A DNA stretch of 64,000 nt, taken from positions 133,168,354 to 133,232,353 of the forward strand of contig NC_066579.1 of NCBI RefSeq assembly GCF_024323335.1, written 5' to 3'. Under the pieces are notes generated by a model. That model did no database searches. It was not told the origin of the DNA and saw nothing but the letters and a program-made list of their open reading frames with translations. Of the stretch, positions 55,729 through 64,000 are shown piece after piece (position 1 is the stretch's first letter; each line of letters begins with the position of its first letter). The position numbers were made by a program, and so were the translations under genes. Source of the DNA: Lathyrus oleraceus. Its lineage: Eukaryota > Streptophyta > Magnoliopsida > Fabales > Fabaceae.

Positions 55729-56440
55729 TTGATTTCCTTTGTCGGGTCTCTTTGGTGAAATTGGTTTGATGAAGCTTTTTTGAGAAATTTGGAAGTGATG
55801 AGTTTTGGATAAAATATGCTCGGAAGTAGGTTTGGAATGGTGAATGGAGAAAGTTTTGTGAAAGTGGTATGATGGTTGGAATAAAATGCTAAAGGTGAGA
55901 GCTTTGTGATGGAGGTTTATGGAAGTTTTGGGAAGGTTTAGAAAAATTGGAAGAACAATAAAGATGAATGAGAGATTTGGAAAGAGAAAGAGTGAGGTAA
56001 TGATGGATTAAAATTCAGGTTTGGACATTTAAAGGGAATTAAGTGGGTGATGATTGGTGAATTAAGAGGTGTGGGGGTCCCAAGATGATTTAAAATTGAA
56101 ATTTTTTTGGAATTTTGAATCTCCCTTTGCACGCCATTCTATAGCTTGTAGCACGTGCTACGGTCGCCCGTAGCAAGGAGCTGGTTCCCAAGGTTTTTGT
56201 TGGTTGGATGTTGGGCTTTATGGGTGGCCCTTTTATGGATTTTTTGTGTTTTCTTAGGCTCTAGGGGGTGTCTCCCGGACATGATTCCACAATTGATATT
56301 TCTTAGCTTCTTTCAACGATTCGACACTTATCCAACTTCATTCTCACAAGCCTTTTTTTACTTACTGAAAATAAACAAATTAGTGCGAAAAAGTGTGGGT
56401 TTCCTCCCACAAAGCTCTTTGTTAAGGTCATTTAGCTCGA
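55729..56440 (-). other. Spacer of Athila-B between pol end and ORF
   Basis: About 700 bp without a full gene. Its upper end (56390-56440, minus strand) has the post-pol signature GAGCTTTGTGGGAGGAAACC. It includes the dyad pair at 56148-56174 and AT-rich leader sequence before the ORF. Confidence 0.6.
56148..56174. repeat. Paired dyads in the Athila-B leader
   Basis: GTAGCACGTGCTAC (56148-56161) is a perfect 14-bp palindrome; it overlaps GCTACGG-TCGC-CCGTAGC (56157-56174), a perfect 7-bp inverted repeat. GTAGC recurs 22 bp apart. Confidence 0.9.
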
Positions 56441-56921
56441 CCGTTTACACCCTTAACTCAATAGGGTGCTTCCTTCAAATTAGAATCCTTAACTCGTCCC
56501 TTAGCCATCAAAGGGACCCAATTCATTTTAGACATCCAAGCCATACAACCTTCTTCTTTTCTCTTCCTCCTATGAGGAGGCTCATACTTTTGGTCTGGTT
56601 TTTCATGAACTTTTTCCTTCATATTCTTCTTGTCCTTAGATTCATTCTTATTCGTCCTTAGACGGGCCTTATTGTCCTTGGACTTGTCATCTTACTTAAA
56701 AGACACATCATTGGCTTGTTTAGTAGGGATATACTTTTCCCCCAAGGCTTCTTCATAACCCTTATCTTGGGTATCATCTCTCTCAATCTTAGTAACATTA
56801 AGAATACTTTTCTCCAACTTAACAAACAAAGGATGTTCTGGTGGATTCTCTTGAACACAACCGCTTAACAAATTAACCAAACACCACGAGTCCTTGAAAT
56901 AAGGGTTCTTCAATAGCTTTG
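56441..56921 (-). pseudogene. Athila-B post-protease tail
   Basis: Continues the protease frame after the solo LTR. It first shows the normal post-protease segment (NPYFKDSWCLVNLLSGC, VQENPPEHPLFVKLEKS) and then, instead of the RT region, a short Lys/Asp/Glu-rich tail (KDNKARLRTNKNESKDKK, HEKPDQKYEPPHRRKRKEEG) ending DSNLKEAPY and TGA. One in-frame TAA follows NDVSFK near 56695. Integrase-end motifs are absent, but the Athila post-pol signature follows within 80 bp. So this looks like an internal deletion joining protease to the end of pol. Confidence 0.72.
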
Positions 56922-59900
56922 TATCGCACCTTAAAAAATGAGAACACGAATTAGCGAAGCGCAATCGCACGCTCGCAATGATGGACCAAACAGAGTCTCC
57001 ACCGAACTTTATTTATTCCTAAAAAGGAAAGGGGAAATATCGATAAAACCCAAGAAAGAACTACAATGATTATGGTCGTCGCAACAAAATCAGGGTCCGG
57101 GAGTCGATTACGCAAGGGGAAGGTATTAGCACCCCTCACATCTATTGTACTCAACGGGAAACATTAGGTTAGTTGTGCGTATTAGTGTTAGCTTATAAAT
57201 GTTAGGCTTTCTTGAGTTATTATAAGGGAAAGAATAATAGGGTCAAAAGAAAAAGAGAAGATGTTTTTGGATTTTTTACAACGAAGGGGACTAAATCTAA
57301 GTTTTTTATTAATGGGCCTGACAAGATTTCGCAATCCTGCTCCTACGTATCTCAATAACAAACTCAAGGCTTACGTAGCTCTGGGTAGAAAAATGTTTCT
57401 TTTTTGGTTGATTTTAGCGAAAGCTATCTTGTATTAATGGATGAAGAACATTGTTTTACCCAAAACAGATGAGGAGCAGACGTATACCACACATCGAATG
57501 GATTTACAAATCAACATTCAGAAAAACGTCACTTATCTCAACCCAACAATTGTGGCTGAAGCATTGCTTTACATCACCTCAAGACAAGATGTCTTTCGTT
57601 TATGAAAATGTTTTCTGATCAATCGCATGGTGGGAAAAAATGAGTTTGTTTGGTTGAATGTATTTTTTGCTCGAAAGACGAGTATTTATGACTTGCAAGC
57701 TTTTAAGACTTGGGTCTAATAATCGGGATTATGTCTGGACCTTTCACCCAGGTAATCTTTTTCTTTCAATTTTATTGAGAAAAGAATGAATATTTACAAG
57801 TGTTTTGAAGGGAAGACAAACACTAAGGGCTTACAAGCTCTTACAACTTGGGCCTAATATTCGGGATTACGGCTGTATATTTCATCCCGGTAATCTTTTT
57901 CTTCCTACTTACTTACGAAAATGATTTGAATATTGGAGAGTGCCTTGAACAGAAGACGAATATTTATGGCTTGCAAGCTCTTACAACTTGGGCCTAATAT
58001 TCGGGATTACGACTGGATATTTCATCCAGGTAATCTTTTTCTTTCGGATTCAGTTATGAAAATGATTTGAATATGGAGTGTTTTGAAGAGAAGACGAATA
58101 CTTATGACTTGCAAGCTCTTACAGCTTGGGCCTAATATTCGGGATTACGACTGGGTATTCCATCCAGGGTAATCTTTTTCTTCAGATTTTATTGAAAAAA
58201 GAAGTTTGAATAATTACATTAAAAATGATTAATATACAAAGGTTTGAAATGGTTTGAAAATTATTTGATCGAAATCATGGTGAAATGTTAGTGAGATTAT
58301 TTACATATGTTAGGGTATGGACATGAGCTATCTAATTAATCGACTAAACACAAAAAATCAACTAATTAAATAATCTACTTACACATAATTAATTAACTAA
58401 CTATCAACTAATTAATCAAAATCATCAATTAATTAACTATCAATTTAAATTAATCAAATAAATAAATAAATGAAATAATAAATAAATAAATAAAAAGAAA
58501 ACAGCAAGGGTGCATACATGAAATTGAGGGTATGCAAAATTCAATATGGACCTAAAGCCCAATTCAAACATACTTAAACCCTAATTAAAAGAAAATAAAA
58601 AAAAGAAAAGAAAATAATAAAATAAACAAGTGAATGATAGAAAAATAAATAAATAAAAATAAAAATGTAATGTTGCTTTAAAATAGGGGACATCGTCCCA
58701 TTTTCTTTATACAAAACTTTCATATACTATTTTTTAAAATTGAAACTAACTAATTGTATGGTAACATGTGGCCATGGAATTTTAAAAAATAAAAAAATAG
58801 AAACAACAACCCTCCCTTATCATCCCTCTCGCATGGACCTCATCAATCTCTCTCACCGTTAAATAACACTATCTCTTGTATGCTTCAAGTATTTTTTTTT
58901 AAATCACATAAATAAACAAAATCAAATGCAAAAACTCATGCTTCACAAGTAAAAATAGAAAGCATCAAGGGATACAAATCGAAAAATAGAGGAAAGAAAG
59001 AGGACAAGTAAACCGACAAGAGATTCCAGTGATGATGGTTCGTTTGCGGCGAGTAACGACTTCGGCGAAGGGAGTATGTCGAAGTGTTATTGCGTTTGAA
59101 GTTGTTATGACTTCTTGTTCGTGTGTTGCTACATGAAACCTTGTGTAAAAGAGAGTAACATGAAGTTGAAAATAATGGAAAGATGAAGTTTTCGGTTATG
59201 GTTGTTATGTGTATATGAGAGAAAATGGAGGTTTTATGTGGTTAGTGAAAGAAGTGATATGGAGAAGAAGGAAGAAAACTCCTTCATTTTATTCACTTCA
59301 TATGAAGAGTGTAAGGGAGAAATGAGGTTGTTTTAAGTGTTTAGTTAGAAAAAAGTGAAAGAAAAAGAGGTATTACATATGGTTGTTCACTGTAACATGA
59401 AGATGGAGGTTCTTGTTCATGTTTTCATGCTTACTGTAAAAAGCCTTTTTTTCATTTGCTTTGATTGGTCCTTAATTTAATTAAGAGAGAGAAAATTCCC
59501 TTGTCAAAAGATAGGCGCCGCTAGTTATGCCCCTCTCTTCCCTCATGCAATGTTTAGTTAATATATACTACGGTTCTTATGATGAAAAATGCCAAAATAC
59601 CCCTTTGATTTTTTTAGTGTGAAAATGAGTTATGAACAAATTAAATAGAATAAAATTATACTAGTTTATATAATCAAAATAAATTTGAAATAAAAGCATA
59701 GAAAAATCTATTTATTTGTTTTGGACATTTTTGACAAAAAAAGAAAAATAAATCGGCTAAAAAATGAACGAAAATCGGGTGTAAAAGTGCTCAAAAAATT
59801 ATAATAAATGCACTAAAGTGATCAACACGAAATAAAATTCTCGGAAATATACAACGTTTGAGCAATTTTGAAATGAAAAATGCCCGGTTAAATGCTCAGA

Positions 59901-60201
59901 CGGACCAAAATGTGACTGAAAAATTAGTCGAAAAATAAATCGAACACACCAAGTTAAACTACGTGAAACATAGATTAATAAAACTGATGTCTTCAAGTTT
60001 GATTTTGAAACTTTTTCGCTCGCTGTTTTGACACACATTTGATAATTTGATTCAACCGGTTTGTCTGTAAATCTGAAAAATTATTTCGACTAAGATTCTA
60101 GGCATTATGCGGTATGGAATGCATGTTATGATATGCAAAGATGCAACGATTATGACGAATGTATCGATTTACTGAATGAGGGGGAAAATTGGGGTATGAC
60201 A
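56922..60201 (-). mobile_element. Ogre-like solo LTR
   Basis: 3,280 bp. The element-sense start TGTCATACCCCAATTTTCCC is at 60201 and the end GGTGCGATA at 56922, flanked by CTTTG at 56917-56921 and 60202-60206. The coding frame of Athila-B continues across the joint once insert and one duplication are removed, which confirms the boundaries. The terminal dinucleotide is TA rather than CA (compare GCGACA in Ogre). The segment with GCAAGGGGAAGGTATTAGCA near 57112 and CCTACGTATCTC near 57341 is shared with the other Ogre-like LTRs. No gene inside. Confidence 0.88.
57662..58190. repeat. Tandem repeat of about 139 bp, four units
   Basis: The landmark CAAGC(T) before TTACAACTTGGGCCTAATAT ends at 57700, 57838, 57978 and 58116, spacing 138, 140 and 138 bp. 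Each unit also has TTCGGGATTACG(A/G)CTG and GGTAATCTTTTTCTT. Confidence 0.92.
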
Positions 60202-60793
60202 CTTTGCTAAAATGAATTCAATATTTTCATCACCTACTTCAAAGGTCAACTTCTCTCTCTTGACATCTATGATGTCCCCCGCGTAGCTAAGAAGGGCCTT
60301 CCTAAAATTATAGAGATTTGGCCATCTTCATTGATATCCATTATCATAAAGTCTACTTACACAAAATACTTTCCCACTATCACTGGGACATATTCTATCA
60401 CACCTATAGGATACTTAACCGATCTATCAGCAAGTTGTAAAGACGCATTGGTAGGTTTCATGTCCCCCATATCCAACTTCTTACACACCGGTAGAGGCAT
60501 TAGGATAACACTAGCTCCTAAATCACATAGAGATCTATCAAATTCTATGGTACCTATATGACAAGGGATAAAGAAACTTCCTGAATCTTGGAGCTTCAGG
60601 ATCACCATGTTTTGAATCAAGACACTACTGTCAAGGATCATGTCCATGGTGTCATGGTCCTCTAGCTTTCTTTTATTGGAAATGATCTCTTTTAATAACT
60701 TGACATAGAAGGGAATTTGGGTTATCTCCTCGGTGAAAGTCACATTGAGGTGGATCTTCTTGATAAGTTCCACAAACTTTTTGAATTGAGCCT
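60202..60793 (-). pseudogene. Athila-B Gag end and protease
   Basis: On the minus strand: FKKFVELIKKIHLNVTFTEE, ITQIPFYVKLLKEIISNKRK, then the protease centre LCDLGASVILMPLPVCKKLD and ADRSVKYPIGVIEYVP. These match Athila-A at 44320-44690 segment by segment. TAA at 60357 and a one-base shift near 60280 (in GRPFLAT) disrupt the end of the domain. The upper end at 60793 is cut by an Ogre-like LTR fragment. Upstream gag is missing. Confidence 0.88.
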
Positions 60794-61000
60794 TGTCGCA
60801 GTGAGAATAAGAGACCAAGCTATTGGATTAACTTGACTCACAAAACATTAATATCACCACTGAACTTTTATTTTTCCAAGGGAAGGGGAAAATATTCAAA
60901 ATAAACCCAAAATAAACTTGCATAACAAATAATGAAAAATAGAATCAAAGCAAGTAGAGATCGAAGGTACGAGGGTTGGTTATGCCAAGACATCTATCCT
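60794..61000 (-). repeat. Fragment of an Ogre-like LTR, 3' end
   Basis: The minus strand ends ATTCTCACTGCGACA at 60794, like GCGACA of Ogre, directly against Athila-B coding sequence. Further in, GAGGGTTGGTTATGCC (about 60971-60986) parallels the GGGGGTTGGTTACAC segment of the LTR at 16443-20297. The fragment changes into copia coding sequence between about 60985 and 61010; the exact joint is unresolved. About 200 bp remain. Confidence 0.65.
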
Positions 61001-62747
61001 GCAAGATCAACGAATAGTGCTAGGTACCCAATATTAATTGGGTCCTTGATGATTAATGAAACTTTGGTTGAATTTAGGCAACCATTGAAAGGCTCCTTTA
61101 TGAACAAGTACTATCCTAAATTTTCACTTTGCAATAGTGTGACCCTTTTTGCAACAATAATGACAATACAAGTTATGAGAAGATGTACTTTTGCTATTAG
61201 GACCCTTTTCAAAAAAGCTATACCTTCTATAAGGATTATGAGAAGGCATATCATATTTATAAGTATCAATAGAAAAAGTAACCTTAAGTTGTACAACCTT
61301 ATCCAACTTGGCTTTAAGAGTTTTTGACTCTTTTTGCCAAATGTGACAAGTTTCACAACCAAACCATGAAGGTTTGTCATTCTCGCTCTTATCTTTTAGA
61401 AAATATAACATAGATTACATAAGAGCTTCCATATTCTTTTCATTTTCCAAAATTTTATCTTCTAAGTGTGAAAAGATTCTTTTGTTTGAAGCTAACTTTT
61501 TGAAAGCATCTATGGCTTGTCTTTATAGATTTTCAAAAGATTATTGTAAATGAGAACAAGATAAGTCATGAATAGATTCAAGCTTAGAGTGACTTACAAA
61601 TTTTTTCTTCTTTCTATTTTCCATGAGACAAATCCGAGACGATTCTATACTTGAAGTTGAGTTTTCATCGCTTGAGGAATCAGTTTCACTCTTCCAAGTA
61701 ACATATGATCTTCTAGACTTGCTAGATTTCTTGTGATGGCCTTTCTCTTTATCTTTCTTCTTCATATGACACTTCGACCTATAATGACCCTCTTTTTCTC
61801 AATTATAGCATGAACTTATAGGTTTACCCTTCTTACTCTCATATTCCCTTTAAGAGTTAGATAGCCTTCTAGATTTATTTAGTTCTTTCCGAGTACTTAT
61901 CTTCATGCTGCCACGTGTATCTATTAAACTTTTTGATGAACAAACTCATATCTTCTTCATCGGAATACTTGTTATCTTTTGTTTCATAATCACCTTGGTC
62001 AATATGTGAGGACTTTGAGCTAGAAGTTGTGAGATCAATAAACTTCTTCTCTTCCACCTTTCTCCTTCCTTACCTTCTTCTCATGCTCTTTTTCGTGTTT
62101 TCCAAGCAAGTGAGTTCTTGCCCGTGTTCTTCCAATTTTCTAAACAAAGTAGTGAGATCAAGTACTTTAAGATCATTCTCCTCTTTGATTGCGGTGACCC
62201 TGGGTTTCCATTCCCTATTGAGACATCTCAAAACCTTATTAGTAGCAATTTCATTGGAAATAGGCTTACCCGAAGCATTCAACCGGTTCATAAGATATGT
62301 GAACCTCTTTTATATTTCAGAAATGGTTTTACCATGCTTCATACGAAAGAGTTCAAACTTTTGATTCAATGTGTTGATCTTAGCTTGTTTGACCTCATTA
62401 GTTCCCTCATGGGTAACTTGTAATGCGTCCCACATAGCCTTGGCGGTTTCATAATTGGAAACACGATAAAGTTCATCAACACCGAATGCAGATATGAGAA
62501 TGTTTTGTGCTTACCAATTGTAAGACCAAAATTTCTTATCACTATCATTCCATTTATTTTTTGGTTTTGGTATGACGACGCCTTCCTCATTGGTCATTGT
62601 AATTTCACAAGGACCATTGATGATGACGTCCCATAGACCCTTATCAACCGAGTTGATATGGATACACATACTAGCTTTCCAATAGCCATAATTTTTGTCG
62701 GTGTAAATTGGTGCTCTATTGTACGACCCTTTAGGTTCGGTAGCCAT
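61001..62747 (-). pseudogene. gag: Second copia element, gag and start of pol
   Basis: Minus strand from ATG 62747 (MATEPKGSYNRAPIYTDKNY). The Gag core has MCIHINSVDKGLWDVI, NKWNDSDKKFWSYNW, MWDALQVTHEGT and RFTYLMNRLNASGKPIS. The region with a zinc knuckle near 61780-61810 reads SCYN, stop, EKEGHYRSKCH: the second Cys codon has become TGA. A second CCHC-like segment, CHYCCKKGHTIAKC or stop, lies near 61130-61170, and WLPKF and WVPS repeats typical of SIRE/Maximus elements follow. Stops interrupt at 62514 and elsewhere, and a frame change lies between 61875 and 61765. The left end is lost near 61000. Confidence 0.82.
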
Positions 62748-62786
62748 TTTTCTAATAAGAAAATCTTAAGCACAAAATTAATCAGA

Positions 62787-62799
62787 GCTCGTGATACCA
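62787..62799 (-). promoter_or_regulatory. Primer-binding site of the second copia element
   Basis: The minus strand reads TGGTATCACGAGC, the iMet site with one extra base (usual form TGGTATCAGAGC). It lies two bases from the LTR end at 62802. Confidence 0.75.
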
Positions 62800-62830
62800 C
62801 TTGTTAGACTATAGGATTATATCTAGAGAA

Positions 62831-62846
62831 GGGGGGGGGGGGGGGG
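62831..62846. repeat. G16 homopolymer
   Basis: Sixteen consecutive G on the plus strand, inside the LTR next to its primer-site end. Confidence 0.9.
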
Positions 62847-63297
62847 TTAATGGATCCCAAGTTAATAACTTTTCCAAAAAATAGTTTTGAAAATTTTATG
62901 GCACGTAAGCAAGTTTAAAATATCCCCGATCAAAATCGTCATACCGAACTCGCTATCAAAAGTCTCGGATATGTGTAGTAGTGACAATGATATGACAAGG
63001 ATTCACAAATCGATCAACACAAAATAATCACAAATAATTGAATGCAAAGTAATAGGGAAAGTCTACTTCCAATGGAAAACCATACAAAAAATCAAGTGAA
63101 GTAATTTGTCGAATACTTAGTGTGCGATCATTAATATTTGGAGTTTAATGTGGTATTATTTTTCTTAAAATCCAATCACAACCAAATTGTTTGTGATCTA
63201 CACAACAACACCAATTTCAAAATATATTCAGAATTCTGATCCAAACGAAATTGATCAAACGACCTATGAACTCGATAATTTGCAAACCGAAAATAAA

Positions 63298-63300
<3 letters not shown>

Positions 63301-63369
<69 letters not shown>
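63301..63369. repeat. Compound microsatellite (TA)n(GA)n
   Basis: About 42 bp of TA repeats pass directly into about 27 bp of GA repeats. Lies within the LTR of the second copia element. Confidence 0.95.
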
Positions 63370-63373
<4 letters not shown>

Positions 63374-64000
63374 CAAGAATTTGTTTAGGAAGTTCGCCAA
63401 TCGACCTCGTTATAGGTAGGTCTGCCCTCAATTCGAATGCGAATTGAGATAATGTAATATATTTTACTTTGCAAATGTATGAATACAAGAGATATGCATT
63501 AAGCTAACCCTACAAACCCTAGGCTTGATGTCGATTCTACCATCTTCTTTTCCCTTGATTAAAGCTTGATCGAGTAACCAACAATGTCGCTTTGATTCAC
63601 CCTCTCACACTACTTCTTTAAACGAAACCCCCTGTTCTTCAAAGATTTCACTTGGTCGAATCAATTACAAATGCGCACTTTGAAATCCAAGATTTACCAA
63701 TGCGATTCACCGTCCCACCCTACTCGTTTTCCAAGAACTTCCTGTTCTTTAAAGACTTCACTCGGTCAGATCCGGATTGTGTAATCTTATCCAAAACCTT
63801 TAAACCTTTAAAGATCTTAAAGGTAAACCCCACCTTGGTTTTCTGATTTGAAACCCATAAAGTTCTCAACCCAATTTTACAGTACAATAAACCTAAATTG
63901 GACGTTATCAACCCTAATCTAGATGGCACCCAATCAAAAAATGATTATGTATAGTTTGATTGTGTGTAAGCATAGAAGAGAGATTAAAGATGACGAGAAT

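Larger units (their letters stand above)
54472..60793 (-). mobile_element. Athila-like non-autonomous remnant 'Athila-B'
   Basis: Minus-strand remnant into which copia-main was inserted. In element order it has gag end and protease (60793-60202), the same frame resumed after the solo LTR (56921-56441), the Athila post-pol signature, a spacer with dyads, an env-position ORF (55728-55237) and 3' sequence. RT, RNase H and integrase are entirely missing, and protease is joined to a Lys/Glu-rich tail. Both element ends lie outside or are lost. Confidence 0.8.
62802..64000 (-). repeat. Partial 5' LTR of the second copia element
   Basis: Begins TGTTAGACTATAGGATTATA beside the primer site and extends beyond the right edge. 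The TCTAGAGAA plus poly-G start, with the G run on the plus strand, is a pattern I associate with SIRE/Maximus-type LTRs. No second boundary is visible in 1,199 bp. ORFs here are short and contain the microsatellite. Confidence 0.75.

Noticed and set aside
63176..63488. ORFs across the TA/GA microsatellite
   Set aside because: They encode Ile/Tyr and Ser/Leu or Glu/Arg repeats from the microsatellite only.
1..64000. Host genes, tRNA or rRNA genes
   Set aside because: Every credible coding stretch belongs to a retroelement; I saw no exon-intron gene model and no tRNA or rRNA sequence apart from primer-binding sites.

Overview
The window is plant nuclear DNA made almost entirely of LTR retrotransposons. 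I found no host gene, tRNA, rRNA or CRISPR array. An Ogre-type Ty3/gypsy element with LTRs of about 5 kb, two further Ogre-like solo LTRs, Athila/Cyclops-like elements and several Ty1/copia elements suggest a large-genome legume, most likely tribe Fabeae (Pisum, Vicia or Lathyrus). The species is inferred, not shown.

Layout: (1) 1-3003, 5' end of a minus-strand Ty3/gypsy element: gag, primer site and a 1,986-bp LTR. (2) 3004-54471, one minus-strand Ty1/copia element ('copia-main') broken into blocks by later insertions. Its pol lies at 3004-3646 and 10715-12701, gag at 12846-13637, leader at 13638-15336, and its 5' LTR in three pieces (15350-16442, 40831-40929, 54363-54471). (3) 3647-10709, a non-autonomous LTR element with one ORF, target duplication AGACA, itself hit at 6862-8258 by a solo LTR of the copia-main family (ATTTC). 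(4) 16443-40825, an Ogre-like solo LTR (TATAC) split by a 19.8-kb Ogre element at 20298-40097 (CAGAG). (5) 40930-54357, an Athila-like element ('Athila-A', ATGAT) with gag-pol, two env-position ORFs and both LTRs. (6) 54472-60793, a minus-strand Athila-like remnant ('Athila-B') with protease and an env-position ORF but no RT or integrase, split by an Ogre-like solo LTR at 56922-60201 (CTTTG). (7) 60794-64000, an Ogre-like LTR fragment followed by the 5' end of a second minus-strand copia element (gag, primer site, partial LTR).

Insertion order can be read directly: Athila-B was hit by copia-main; copia-main by the gypsy element, the non-autonomous element, the Ogre-like LTR and Athila-A; the Ogre-like LTR by Ogre. 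The Ogre LTRs have the same length and look almost identical, so Ogre is probably the youngest arrival, although its gag-pol is heavily deleted.

Most coding regions are dead or partial. Exceptions are the gypsy gag (open to the window edge), the 394-aa ORF of the non-autonomous element and the 483-aa third ORF of Athila-A. The most unusual signal is a recurring pair of short, mostly CpG-rich dyads, 18-27 bp apart, in LTRs or leaders of at least five different element families. In two elements the same dyad block is present in both the LTR and the leader of an env-position-type ORF.
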